From contig CM023540.1 in NCBI GenBank assembly GCA_013350335.1, forward strand, positions 15,691,828 through 15,755,827: a stretch of 64,000 nucleotides of DNA, in the 5' to 3' direction. Numbering within the stretch: the stretch's first letter is position 1; each line of letters begins with the position of its first letter. The translations under genes were made by a program, and so were the position numbers. This DNA is from Chimonanthus salicifolius (lineage: Eukaryota > Streptophyta > Magnoliopsida > Laurales > Calycanthaceae). The notes under the pieces are model-generated. The model saw only the letters and a program-made list of their open reading frames with translations, was not told the DNA's origin and did not search any database. Shown one piece after another: positions 23,501 to 34,768 of the stretch.

Positions 23501-26500
23501 TCAAATCATTCTTGGTGAGCCTCCCCACATATTTTCTATACTTGTTTGAAATTCCCAAAGGTGTAGCGAAGACGATAGAAAAACTTCAAAGACATTCTCT
23601 GTGGGAAGGTGAGAAGGAGACAAGGAGAATCCATTTGGTGAAGTGGGAAGAAGTCAGGGATATTAAGGAGAAAGGTCACTTGGGAATATTCAGAGTCAAA
23701 GATAGGAATAATGACTTGTTATGCTATTGGTTATGGAGATTCTCGTTGGAAAAGGTAGCCTTGTGGACATAGGTGTTGCTAGCTAGATATGGTGAGGAGG
23801 ATCCAGGTGGATGGAAGTTAGACCGTGGGGCAACTAGGGAGAGCTCCTTGATGGTGAGAGCTTTAGTTAGGTTAGGGCACAGTGAGGGAAGGATAGGTGA
23901 GGCCTTCCATATTGGAATTCAGGTGTTGTTGGGTAAGGAATAGAGTTTCGTTTTGGAAAGACACCTGGGCAGGAGCAAATATGGAAGTGTTCCCTAGGCT
24001 CTTTAGAGCAACTCTAAATAGGGATGCCCTAGTTAATGAATACTACAATGAGACCAATGGTGTGCCACAATGGTCCATCTCTTTCAGAAGGACCTTAAAG
24101 GATTTTGAAGAGGACCTCCACCGAACTTAGGTAAGACTCCTTGGGGATAGTCAGTTGTGGCTTGAGAGGAGGACAAGTGGATTTGGTCCAAAGACCCGTC
24201 CGAGTTTTTTTTCTCGGTAAAACCTATTCTTACAACGTCATATTCTTCAGACCCAAATACCTTGCCTGCTTGTAATTTTGTCGGGAACAATAAGATCCCT
24301 CCCAGGATTCAAGTCTTTGTGTGGATGTTGAAAGGGAAGATTTTAGTGAGATACAATCTCAGAAGGAGAGGTGTTCTTCTAGAAGGAGCTTTGGAAGTGT
24401 GTCCATTATGTGGGGAGGAAGATGAGACCATAGACCACTTGTTATATAGATGCCTAGTTCACGGGGGACGTTTGTCGTCTTTTCTTGAACCTATTTGGTT
24501 GTTCATGGACCCTAGGGAACTGCATGGGGGATGTCGTTTTAGAGTGTTTTGGAGGTCCCTTTAGAGGTAGGCATAGGGTGGCGTGGAGGTTGGTTCCAAT
24601 TGTTCTTTGGGAAATTTGGAAAGAGAGGAATAAGAGAATTGTTTAAGGTAAGTCAGGGCTTATAGGAGAAGTATTTGAAAAGGCTAAGTGACATTTGATA
24701 GGATGGTTCTCACTTTACAAGGAATTTGTTGGTCTATCACTAGAGGACTCCTATTTGTCACAGGAAGGGCGCACTGAGGGGGATTAGGAAGGGTAGGAAA
24801 CCCAAGGTGAGGTGGTCAGTATCTGCACAAGGTTTTTGTAAATTCAATGTGGATTTGTAGACTAGCACACTAAGAATATGGTGTGTCTTCCTTAATCAAG
24901 GAGAGTGATTCGGGCATCTGTGGACGTGATTCAAAATTTTAATTTTGACCCAAGCGGGTACATTAGCAATTTAGCAAGTTTAATGCCCGAGTTGAGAGAT
25001 GAAAAATTTATGTTTGATCCCGGTGCGTGTGTGAGCAGTTTGGTCACTTCAAGTCCAAGTCGAGCCAAGCCCATGACAGCAAGAACAGGCCCAAGCCTTG
25101 GCCCAACATAGCAGGCCCTATGGCCCAACTTTGACCAAGGTCTCATGAGTAAATACAAGGCCATTTGATGGAAGTATCCTAATCAGGTTAGGATTAGGTA
25201 CTTTTAAATGGCGGGGACTTTGGATAGTAGTTGTTTTATTTGATTTTATTTTGTTAGAAACTGTAGGTATTTAATTAGGACTTGAGCATTTGACATTAGA
25301 AGGAAAGGAGGGTCGGCTCCTTATACTTAGGAATATAGTCGGCAGTTTTTTTTATTTGAAGATTGTTTGTAGCCAGTCGTAGGTGAGACGTTTTGATATG
25401 ATGAAATAAAATTATTTCTTTATTTTCCAATGGACAAAAGGTTGAAAGCTCAAACAATGAGGCAACCAGTTGCAGAAGATTTCTGCATGACCTGAGTTGG
25501 TTCTGAAAGTCAGAACAAGAAGAACAATTGGGAAGTAATCTCCATCTCGGTCTATTGCTGCAAACAGCAAGCAAAGTTCCTGCTGATGTCAGGCCCAGAT
25601 CCAGGCGTTGACTGCCGATCTACACCTCTGCTTAGGGGAACCAGGTAATTCCTAACTCTTCCTAAGTGAGAGAAGTGATTGAATCAACAGGTCCACCATC
25701 GATTAACCCGTGACTAACACTGATGGTTAATTGATTGAGTCCTTTGACTCATCGGTGGAAACCCAGGCCCACGTGAGCCTGAAACGTGTGAATGTTTTTT
25801 GAAACAGAGTTTTATTAAACTGATCTTAAGAATAAAACCTGTTTTCTATATCAGTTTTGTGAAATCAATTTATCAAGTTTTTTGAAAGCAGCATTGGCAT
25901 AGATTTGAACTGGAAATATTGACAAAGTTTGTTTTCAGTTGTTTCCATTAAAAGGGGATCAAAACTATGTTAGAAGCCTTAGTTTTAGTGGTTTTAACTG
26001 AGTTTCTTAAAACAGTCTGAGACTCTCTTTTAATTGAAAATCAGTCCAGTTATAAGGTGAACTGTAACTGGGCCTAACCCAGTGCAGCGTTTCTGAGTTA
26101 TTTTGGTGACTTTTTAAAAAAAAACACGCTTTTAAATCTGTTAAATTTAGTTTTAAGATCGTTTAATCCAGTTTTTGAAATCTCTTTAAACCCAATTGAG
26201 TGTGTGTGTTTAATTGATTCAATTAATTCACTACTTAAGAAAGTTGGATTATCTGCTAAGATCACGGGTTGTGTTAAACCCTGAGATTCTTGATTTATAC
26301 GACCAAGTTATTTGAGTTGTGTTAGTGCTTCCACTTAAGCAATTGAGTAGGGTGTTTTATCCTACCCATTATACATCAGAGAGACCCTATGATTTATATT
26401 TATAGAGAAAACATAATACAAATAAGAAATGAGAAATACAACTATAGTAACTAAATATATCAAAATCTAAATCATCAAAATATATCTCAAACCCACCCAC

Positions 26501-29500
26501 CCACCCCCCCCCCCCAGCCCCCAGCCAACATATTCAACTTAACGATCCAACGGTGATGTCATTTGATGGAGCGAATGCAAATCAACAAGAATCTCCAAAA
26601 AACAGCTAATATCCCGCAGCAACATGTACCGAAACAAGCACTGGAGAAGGAACTGGTAGAAACTCAATTTTGGAAATAGCAAGGCTGCAACTCCACCGTA
26701 CAAATCTAGGTCTCCAAAAAATGACAGGGGAAAGATACAGATCCCGGCGACTGAAAATGTTCTGATGACTAGATCTGATGCCAGAAAGTGCTGGCTGCAA
26801 AGGAAAGAAACACTGGTAATGCTTCAGAAGACAGGGGAGGTAATGAGAGTCCACTGTAGAAGTCCTCCGCAAAGAGAAATTGATCCAAAGAAGATGCCGA
26901 AGTCCAGTGAGGAACATTAACATAGGGCAAGAACAGTAGAACGGATAAAAATGTAAACATCCATTCAACAAAACCAAAGAATAGGTTTCAGAGGGTTCCA
27001 CTGGCATTCAAACTGACTGTAGAGCTGAGGGATTATAGGTTCAAATCTGAAGAAAAACTCCAAATCTAAGGGAACAAACAAAGATTTCCCTATAAAGACC
27101 CACAAAATGCAGGGAAAAAAGTCTTTGAAATGAGAGGTCAATGGGCTGGAGAATCAGACCTGGGAGGCAAATAGTGGATCGTTTGGCAAACAAAAGGAAG
27201 GGAGAGAAGATTTTATTTATTCAAACGAGGATCTGGTATGAGGATCTAAAGGAAAAAGGCCAAAACCTTGACCCAAGCCCCAAGGTTCAACAATTGATTT
27301 GTGAAGAAGCAGTAGTGGACCCCATACAATACCAACCAAAGCAAAAGCCACACAGATGCAATATAGGAGGATGGACGACTATGGTAGTCCAAAAGTTTGA
27401 GTAAGAAATGCAGGTTCCTTGCAGATCTAGAGGAGAAAGACTAAAAATTGGAAGTGTGGGCGTTGGTGCAGCAGTGCAGAAACAGTGTGGCCCCCCACCG
27501 TTGACCGAAATCCTAGGTCAGCCTGGGGCGTAGTGAGGTGGGCCAAGGGCGACTCTGGTGGTGAACAACCACATGGCAGAAGGACCATATCCTAGCAGAT
27601 CTCGAGGAAAAACCAAGAAACTAGGTTTTTCTGGGCGAAAGGAGAACTGGGAAGAAAAACAGCAAAAGGTAAACTAGTTCCGGCAGAGATAGCGGGAGTG
27701 ATTCATGATGATAGAGACAAGATGATATTAGAGTTCTCTGAGCCTTTAGGGATTATGAAATCAAATGAGGTGGAGCTGAGAGTAATTAGGAGAGCCCTTC
27801 AAATCTGGTCTAGCATTGGGAATGATAACGTCATTATCAACTAATACCATCTCCTAGGCAAGTAATAGAAAGTCAACCCCCGCCCCACCCACCCACCCCA
27901 CATGGAAACTGGTAAACATTGATGGGGGATATTAGGAGGTTGCGGAGGCAAGGAGGAGTCACCTTTACACAAATAGCTCTGTCTGTGAACAGTGTTGCAG
28001 ATTTCCTAGCTAAGATTGGAGTGAAGAAGCAGAAACCAGCATTGGTGCTTTTCTGATCTCTAGTTGTTTTGGGTGTATGGGATTTTGGATTCTATATGCT
28101 TTTTACTTATGCTTTATTTTTGGAGGAATGTATATATGCTCCACTTGCTTAGTCTCTTTGTTTCTTCTTCTAGCCTTACATAACTCTCTTATATTAGCCA
28201 ACTTCCTCTTTTGTACTTTCTTACTTTAATTAATGAAATTATCTGTCACCATTTCAAAATAAATGATCTAGTAATACTTTTTAATTTATTGGACTGCTAT
28301 TGAATTTGTCAATTGTGCGTTACTTATTATTTATTTTCTCTCACCAACAGCAATATCAACTTGATTTTTGTTCCTGTAAAATAAAATTAGAATCAACTAT
28401 CTATGTGGTTAAGGTGTCAAGTGTCAAAGCAACCTCAACATTTTGGCATAGCTAAGTCAAAATATCTTGTGTGGGACACATCCATACACATACAAAAATA
28501 ATAAAATTAACAGAATACGAATGGAGTTATTAGTCAAAATGAAATTGAATGTAGATTATAAAAAAAAAAAAAAAATTGATTACAGTGAGCCCTTACTTCA
28601 GATTTTCAATTACCACAACCATTAAAATCATTCAATAGTATCTTCCATAGATATTAAAAGTGAATATCTGTTGCATGGATGTGAGCCAGGAATATCTAAT
28701 AGGAGAACAAAAGAAAAAACTGAAAAGCATGAGTTTCGGTTCTTTGATCTGTAAGCTATAGATCCTGTGGTAAAATGAAACTTCTCAATGGCAGACCCGT
28801 AAAAATTTCCAATTTGGAGTAACCTGTTGTGTCGAAGAGCTTCCAGGATTTTGCATTGCAAAAGCTGAAATAGAAGAAATGTCTAGATGGCACTTCATTT
28901 ATACAATTTCTAATGTTATTAGATATTATTATGTGTTTAAAGAAGAATGCAAGGCATAAAAACCCTTGAGTGGTAGAAGATATTACTAACCGATACAGTG
29001 ACAATCATTGCCACAACCAATACAAGAAACCAAGGACAGTGATCGCCGTTGTCTTTGATATTTACAATCACTTGTGAGCAAAATGCCATAGATGGACCTG
29101 CAATGAGGAGTGTGGATAAAAAGAGTGATGCCACTTCTGGGCCGAATATTAATCTCCCACCACAGAAGAACCTCTGAGAATACCAAAAGAACATATCATT
29201 ATTGATCTCTTATACTGGATTTATCAATATGACATCATATTCTAGATTTCTAGCTATTTGACCAACATACTGAAATACTTTGGAAGACAGCCACAAACAT
29301 TCAGTACTATAAGTTTGTGTGGAACTTATCCCTCTTAGCAATAATATACGTGACAAGAGCCACTCACAATCATGTGAGTTAACATTTCACCCATTGTTCT
29401 TCGAATTTTTCATAAACTGAAGACTAACAGGTTCAAATTTGAGATTAAATCTTATCTATTTGTGGCAAGTTGTTCCCCTCCAACATGCAACTTAGAGCAG

Positions 29501-31155
29501 ATTTTGGCACCATTTAACTCCACAAGCTCATCCTTACTGGTTTCCGTTCCTATATAATGACAATCATTTGAAAAGAACACACATTTGGCTGGTTGAGTTC
29601 ATCCAGAAAGTAATCAAAATGGAAAATTTTGTCTATTTTGAATAGTTCTGACTTGGTTATTTCTTTAACAGAAAAAAAATACCTACATTATTTTTTTCTT
29701 TCAAAACATGTGTAACATCAATTCCTAATTCCAACTTTCCTCAAATAAGTAAAGAAACCTGGATCCTATTTCATGAGCAGATTTTAAAAATTGATATATT
29801 GGAATTTAGTCATCAATGACAAAATCCCCTTCCAATCTGATCTAATGATCACATCATGCATAAATCATTGAAAATGATCCCATATTGAAGAAGGGATAAA
29901 CACCACCATTAAGGAGCCACGTTGCTCCAAGCTCAAATCCAGTTTGGCCAGAAGCGAACACATTCTTATTATCTCATTGTTCATTGTTTCATTTATTTGT
30001 TTGAATGAAATATTCATTTATTCTTTTTAGTTTCAAGTTATACGTTCCCCATTTTCCTTAATAATGGGCATTGCCAGAATGTGGAACTGGGGATGGAGAA
30101 ACAATATAAGAAGTTCCATGTCAACTGTCCCTTTTATGCACTTCAAAGTTGCACTGATTGGTTCTTGAATTAGAGTATCTCACTCTCAACTGATGCTTTG
30201 AATCGCTAGCTTGGCACCTGAATTATAAGCAGATACAGGCTTATCACCTTGCTATTGTTCAGCCGTTGACATTTATAGAGTGAAATAAATGGAGACATAT
30301 TGTTCACTTTACAAATTTTGACTTTGAATGCCAATTTACAGTAAATTGAGTTATAAACAATGATGAGACATACAAACAAGAACCAGATTCCAATTGATTC
30401 TCCTTTCTAAGAAAATAACAAAAAACCATTTCATTAAAGATCATTTTAAGGTCAAATATGAAAAAACTGCAGAGTCCAAGATTCTTTACATTCCAAATTC
30501 TGATTTTTTATGACAAACAAGAGCCTAATCTAATTTTAGGATTAAAGAAGCATATCGCCAGAGATGACACTTCCAAATAGTCAACAAAGATACGATTATT
30601 AGGAATAGTGACAACAATAACCATGATAAGGAAGAGCCACATCTTCCAAATTCAATCTCCTTTGAACACAACCAGAAATTTAACTCTATAATTCCTGACT
30701 GTAAACAAACAAATCCCAACCAAAAACATATTTTCACAAGCAGAAAATCATATTAAGGAAGGCCTATGATTCTTCCTAACAAAGCTCCCTTCAAAGAAAG
30801 ATAAATACCCACATGGGTCTAGCACAACTGATTGACTCTCAGGCAAGCGGGAGGTTGTGGGTTTGAGCCCCATGCCTAGACTTGGTGTGCCTTAGAGGTA
30901 ATGGGCTTATCCGTGGGAGTTTCGATAGGACTGTGTCTGAGTTTCCACACGTCAATTCCAAAAAAAAAAAGATAAATAAAAAACAGAGTCCACTTCATCG
31001 TACAATGTAAACAAGCAGAACCCAGCAGTAAAAACACAGACAGACAGATTAAAAAGGGACACCTAAAACCCAACAAAGAAAGAAAGAAAGAGAAATGTTC
31101 TTACATTGCTTCCCCTCCAAACTTGATAGAGTCTTTTTGGTTGAGGAGTGGCCAT
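14568..31155 (-). CDS. DHHC-type protein S-acyltransferase (palmitoyltransferase); complete, 5 exons
   Basis: This is an integral membrane enzyme that attaches palmitate to cysteines of target proteins. Exons on the minus strand are 31155-31105, 29173-28991, 23291-22983, 16387-16160 and 15161-14568. All introns are GT..AG in phase 0, giving 454 aa. Exon 1 encodes only 17 residues ([17 protein letters not shown]). Four membrane segments are visible: two flanking residue 78, and two in exon 4 (residues 182-257) on either side of a basic loop. The cysteine-rich domain is in exon 3 with the catalytic motif DHHC at 169-172 followed by [21 protein letters not shown] motif precedes it, and the family TTxE motif (TTYE) is at 258-261. 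The tail is acidic and Ser/Thr-rich with no recognised domain. Substrates and compartment (plasma membrane, Golgi or tonoplast) cannot be told from the sequence. The introns are about 1.9, 5.7, 6.6 and 1.0 kb and are full of transposons. Confidence 0.96.
16547..17340 (+). mobile_element. LTR-like segment in S-acyltransferase intron 3
   Basis: A possible LTR starts at TGATGCGGTGCATCCC (16547). It has a TATA box, CCTTATATAAAGC, at 16672-16684 and a GATGAAATAAAATTCTTC poly(A)-signal region near 16712. A long C/T-rich leader with CTCTTC runs follows to about 17,340. The same GATGAAATAAAATT region recurs at 25401, in another LTR-like segment. Neither an end nor a target duplication was found, so the boundaries are approximate. 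Confidence 0.45.
18994..20090. mobile_element. hAT-like non-autonomous TIR element, 1.1 kb
   Basis: The left end reads CTAAGGGTGAAAAATGC and the right end, inverted, reads CAAGGGTTAAAAATTTGC, forming terminal inverted repeats. Subterminal zones just inside both ends are rich in cis-element-like words such as CCGATATATCG, GATATGTA and TATCGCCGATA. The same architecture is seen in the well-preserved 316-bp copy at 40475-40790. The middle is AT-rich with no transposase. The target duplication is degraded (GGATCAAA against GGATAACA). Confidence 0.6.
20777..20810. repeat. GAT/ATG trinucleotide microsatellite
   Basis: About ten near-perfect GAT units lie in intron 3 of the S-acyltransferase gene. 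They produce a spurious run of Met codons on the plus strand. Confidence 0.9.
21131..21777 (+). mobile_element. solo LTR with internal 24-bp tandem array
   Basis: The LTR starts TGATGTAGAACAAG at 21131 and ends TACATTA at 21777. It is flanked by an exact 5-bp target duplication, TGGAC (21126-21130 and 21778-21782). It has a TATAAATAC box near 21521 and the GCCTAGTTGCAGGC motif near the 3' end. A relative with the same start, the same 3' motif and no array lies at 50569-50991. No internal retroelement coding follows, so it is a solo LTR inserted in intron 3 of the S-acyltransferase gene, antisense to the gene. Confidence 0.75.
21279..21515. repeat. 24-bp tandem repeat in LTR U3, about 9.5 copies
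   Basis: The unit is CCTATTTGATTTAGGAGTC plus five T-rich bases, 24 bp in all, repeated about 9.5 times upstream of the LTR TATA box. Because 24 is a multiple of three, it opens a long reading frame with a monotonous FDLGVLFL repeat. That frame is an artefact of the array and not a protein gene. Minor variants (AAGAGTC, TTCTATTTTGATT) mark the two ends of the array. Confidence 0.92.
23448..28275 (+). mobile_element. L1-type LINE insertion (5'-truncated) with nested insertion, in S-acyltransferase intron 2
   Basis: The whole 4.8-kb insertion is flanked by an exact 14-bp target duplication, AATGATCTAGTAAT, at 23448-23461 and 28262-28275. The LINE lies on the plus strand, antisense to the host gene. 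It has the end of the reverse transcriptase (about 23550-23770), the zf-RVT knuckle [18 protein letters not shown] (about 24400-24453), and the start of RNase H (KFNVD, about 24840). After an interruption, more RNase H follows (IAGVIHD, about 27690) and then [12 protein letters not shown] (about 27985-28025). It has stops and frameshifts and is 5'-truncated, so it is dead. The tail ends TTAATGAAATTATC before the right duplication. Confidence 0.88.
24858..27660. mobile_element. insertion(s) nested inside the LINE; LTR-like
   Basis: The LINE RNase H domain breaks off after KFNVD (about 24857) and resumes with [14 protein letters not shown] at about 27670, so roughly 2.8 kb is foreign to the LINE. 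The insert includes an LTR-like stretch (about 25,140-25,430) with the poly(A)-region word GATGAAATAAAATTATTTC, shared with 16,710. It also has a poly-C tract at 26504-26514. No gag or pol was recognised. The precise ends and target duplication could not be set, and several insertions may be involved. Confidence 0.5.
30808..30967 (+). mobile_element. tRNA-derived SINE in S-acyltransferase intron 1
   Basis: A 160-bp body has a Pol III box A-like segment (GGTCTAGCACAACTGATTGA) and a box B-like segment, GTGGGTTTGAGCCCC, and ends in an A-run. An 11-bp target duplication, AAAGATAAATA, lies at 30797-30807 and 30968-30978. The body sequence differs from the Au-like copies in this window, so it belongs to a second SINE family. 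The element is antisense to the host gene. Confidence 0.85.
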
Positions 31156-32140
31156 GTGAACTTCAACAGGATAAATATAGAAATGATTCTCTTTTGTCTT
31201 AGAAAAGCAGATTCGTTTGAATTGTAATCATGAGAAGATGTGTTAAAGTTCCAGGTGCTGCAAATGGTTCGGATGGATTTGTGGAATGAATGGGTTTTGG
31301 TGTTGGAGAACCCATCAAATGAAAGAGTAAGTGGATTAAGAGTAGGTGAGTGGATAAAGAAGAAGAAAAAGAAGCAGCTGTCTTTCTATCAAAAAAACCA
31401 CTGCCCTTGCCTTGCAAACATTCCATCGGATCAAACGATGAAATTCTTCTCTCTCCACATGAAATATAACGATTTCTCAACATCTCGTGAGAAATACTCA
31501 AGAGATATTTCCGTTGAAATACTCAGCAGAAGTTTCAAGTTTCCATTTCCATTCTCTCTCAACAACTGTTTCTCTCTGAGAAGTGAGAATGTATCAGCTA
31601 TCAAGACTGTAGCCAGCAGCAAGAAGCCACGTGTCAAAAGATGCTGATACGATGAAGAATGCGACATGAGATCTTCCCTCAGTTCGTCCGCCTCAAAATC
31701 ATGACAGCCGACCTAAGATGTCAATTCCCGAAATGTAGCCTAAATGGAACATTGCCGATACGTTTTGTACGTCCCGGCCGGCGAAATAGACCTGTTTCAT
31801 TGCAATCGCATAGACTTCGGCTGTGTTTCGATGGGGCTGGCTTCTCCTCGTTCAGAGTAAGTGGGTTCCACGAGAGACTAACATCACTCGCAGAGAAGAA
31901 GAGAATCTAACATGCCATTGAAATTTTATTTACAGTTCGACGATGCTAGATTTTATCTCTAAAATCGATTCATAACTACTTAATTTTTGTGGTTAAATAT
32001 ATTTTTATTTTTTAAATCTGATCATTAAGATAAAGTGGTCAGGGCATTCATAGTTTATTTTTAACAAAATAATATTTTGAAGGGATTCAAACTACATAGA
32101 ACTTATTAGTATTAGAAACGTCTTGTCGATATGATTTTCT
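31156..32140 (-). promoter_or_regulatory. upstream region of the S-acyltransferase gene
   Basis: This is about 1 kb upstream of the start codon at 31155. No further gene was recognised. A CACGTG G-box/ABRE core (CCACGTGTC) lies at 31627-31635, about 475 bp upstream of the ATG. The short reading frames on both strands between 31,199 and 31,910 have no recognisable domain. Transcription start and 5' UTR cannot be placed. Confidence 0.35.
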
Positions 32141-32149
32141 ATGGAAATA

Positions 32150-32206
32150 TTAAAATTTATTATTAAAGGGGATTCTACAAATGTGATTAAGTGGTTGTTG
32201 AAGTAA
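32150..32206 (+). mobile_element. LINE RNase H scrap
   Basis: A plus-strand stretch encodes FIIKGDSTNVIKWLLK. It matches the RNase H motif of plant LINEs, seen again at about 54,030 as [11 protein letters not shown]. It is a tiny fossil, ending about 10 bp before the target duplication of the foldback element at 32226. Confidence 0.6.
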
Positions 32207-32225
32207 AAAAAAACCTCTATAAAAA

Positions 32226-33619
32226 GGGTGCACTTACACACACTCGAAAATCCTACCTTTACACACTCGAAATTGGATTTTTTGGGTGAAATTAAGATTT
32301 TACCTCTACGTTTCCAATCATTCGAATGAATGCCCAGTTTATTTTGGCATTCATTCGAATGAAATGCCCAAGTGTAATTTCAATTCATTCGAATGAATGA
32401 GCCTCATTCATTCAAATGAATGGGCCAAAGTTATTTTTTGGGCAGTGTGTATTTTTAAAATTTCTCAAATTAAATATCCGGATTAATTACGATAATCTGA
32501 TAAAAATACTTTAAGACTTTAAGGTCTTTTGAGACTCCTAAATATTTAAAACACAGTATTTTACAAATAAGGGTATCCCTAGGGTGTGCAGAAAACACAT
32601 TTAGAAGTGTTAAAAGACCTTGAAGTCTTAAGGTATTTTTATCAGGTTATTTTAATTAGTCCAGATATTCTGATAAATTTTAGAAATACATAGGTGCTTA
32701 AAAAATAACTGTCTATGTTTTAAAGAATAATTTATAGCATCGGCAAGATAGACACTTATTTTTTAAGCACTAGTATTTCTAAAATTTCTCAAATTAAATA
32801 TCCGGACTAATTACTGATAACCTGATAAAAATACTTTAAGAATTTAAGGTCATTTGACACATCCAAATGTGTTTTCGACACATCCTAAGATACCCTTATT
32901 TGTAAAATACTGTGTTTTAAATATTTAGGAGTCTCAAAAGACCTTAAAGTCTTAAAGTATTTTTATCAGGTTATCGTAATTAGTCCGGATATTTAATTTG
33001 AGAAATTTTAGAAGTACACAGTGCTTAAAAAATAAGTGTCTATTGCGATACTATAAAATATTCTTTAAAACATAGACAGTTATTTTTTAAGCATTGTGTA
33101 TTTCTAAAATTTCTCAAATTAAATATCCGGACTAATTACAATAACCTGATAAAAATACTTTAATACTTTAAGGTCTTTTGACACCTCTAAATGTGTTTTC
33201 GGCATACCCTAGGGATACCCTTATTTGTAAAATACTGTGTTTTAAATATTTAGGAGTCTCAAAAGACCTTAAAGTCTTAAAGTATTTATATCAGATTATC
33301 GTAATTAGTCCTGGATATTTAATTTGAGAAATTTTGAAAATACACACTGCTCAAAAAATAACTTTAAAGTTTTAAAATAAATTTTATGATTTAAAATCAT
33401 TCGAATGAATGAGGAATGATTAATGAATGAGGCTCTTTTATTCGAATGAATGGGTTGAACAGTATTCATTCGAATGAATGATTTATTCGAATAAATACCA
33501 AAATGAACTGGAGATTCATTCGAATGATCGAAAACGCGGGGAGTAAAATCGTAATTTCACCCGAAAATCCGATTTCGGGTGTGTAGAGGCAGGATTTCTG
33601 GGTGTATGTAAGTGCTCCC
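32226..33619. mobile_element. foldback Mutator-like element 1
   Basis: Long terminal inverted repeats start GGGTGCACTTAC on the left and, inverted, GGGAGCACTTAC on the right. They run inward for at least 100 bp with the shared block GGATTTTYGGGTGAAATTA and the CATTCGAATGAATG palindromes. Flanks are CTATAAAAA (32217-32225) and CTATCAAAA (33620-33628), 8 of 9 bases identical, as expected for the 9-bp duplication of Mutator-like elements. The interior holds three tandem palindromes (about 32455-32690, 32775-33010, 33100-33340). Each is built from a roughly 115-bp arm containing AAATATCCGGACTAATTAC facing its own inverse. There is no transposase. Confidence 0.78.
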
Positions 33620-33629
33620 CTATCAAAAA

Positions 33630-34768
33630 GACTCTACATTTATACACCGCACTATTCTGTCAGCAGACACTGATTTTCAGTTTTTTAGTAGGAAATTACC
33701 ATTCTACCCCTTTTATGCGAAATCGACCGATTGATTCTACAACCCATTTTTGCTTCGATCAATCGATCCTTTCTGCGTAGAAACGTGTGATTGATTTCAT
33801 AGGATCGTGCAATTGATCCCTCAAATACGAACAGAAGATGATAGCAGGAGAAATCGACTGATTGAAGACACTATCATACGATTGATGCTGTTTATTTACA
33901 CGAACATGAACAGCTTGAGAAATCGACCGATTGAAGTGTAGAATCGTGCGATCGATCTGCTTATTTAGGCTACAGTAATTATAGAGCGGAAGAGGCTTCC
34001 TGAAGAAATCGAACGATTGCGATAGATTAGATTATGTTTATTTAGGCTACAGTAACTATATTATTTAAATAATAATTTTTTTTTTTAAACTTTAAAGTTA
34101 TTTTTTAAGCACTGTGTAATTTCAAAATTTCTCAAATTAAATATCCGGACTAATTACGATAACCTGATAAAAATACTTTAAGACTTTAAGGTCTTTTGAC
34201 ACTCCCAAATGCTTAAAACAGAGTGTTTTACAAAAATGGGTATCCCTTGACTGTGCCGAAAACACATTTTGGAGTGTCAAAAGACCTTGAAGTCTTAAAG
34301 TATTTTTACCAGGTTATCGTAATTAGTCCGGATATTCATTTTGAGAAATTTTGAAAATACACAGTGATTAAAAAATAACTTTAAAGTTTTAAAGAAAATT
34401 TTATTACTTCCGCTATATAGTTACTGTAGCCTAAATAAGCAGAATCGTTCGCACGATTCTACACTTCAATCGGTCGATTTCTCCAGCTGCTCATGTTCAC
34501 ATAAATAAACAGAATCAATTGCACGACAGTGTTTCAATCAGTCGATTTCTCCCGCTAGTATCTTCCATTCATGTTTGAGGGATCAATCGCACGATCCCAT
34601 AGAATTAATCGCACGATTCTACGCAGAAGGGATAGATCGATCGAAGCGAAAATGCGCTGCAGAATCGATTGGTCGATTTCGTGCGGAAGAGACAGAATGG
34701 TAATTTTACTCAAAAACTGAAAATTGGTGTCTGCTGACAGAATAGTGCAGTGTCTAAATACCGAGCCA
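33630..34768. mobile_element. foldback element 2, sharing its core with element 1
   Basis: Inverted arms of about 340 bp (33,640-33,975 and 34,430-34,765) contain GCACTATTCTGTCAGCAGAC and many ATCGACCGATTG-like words. They are unrelated to the arms of element 1. Between them, at about 34120-34355, sits one more copy of the same palindrome that element 1 carries three times. The element starts about 10 bp after the right target duplication of element 1. Its own duplication is unclear (ATCAAAAA against ATAAAAAA). There is no coding sequence. Confidence 0.72.

Noticed and set aside
30808..30900. Possible tRNA gene (box A and box B words)
   Set aside because: No cloverleaf with acceptor stem; poly(A) tail and target duplication show a SINE.
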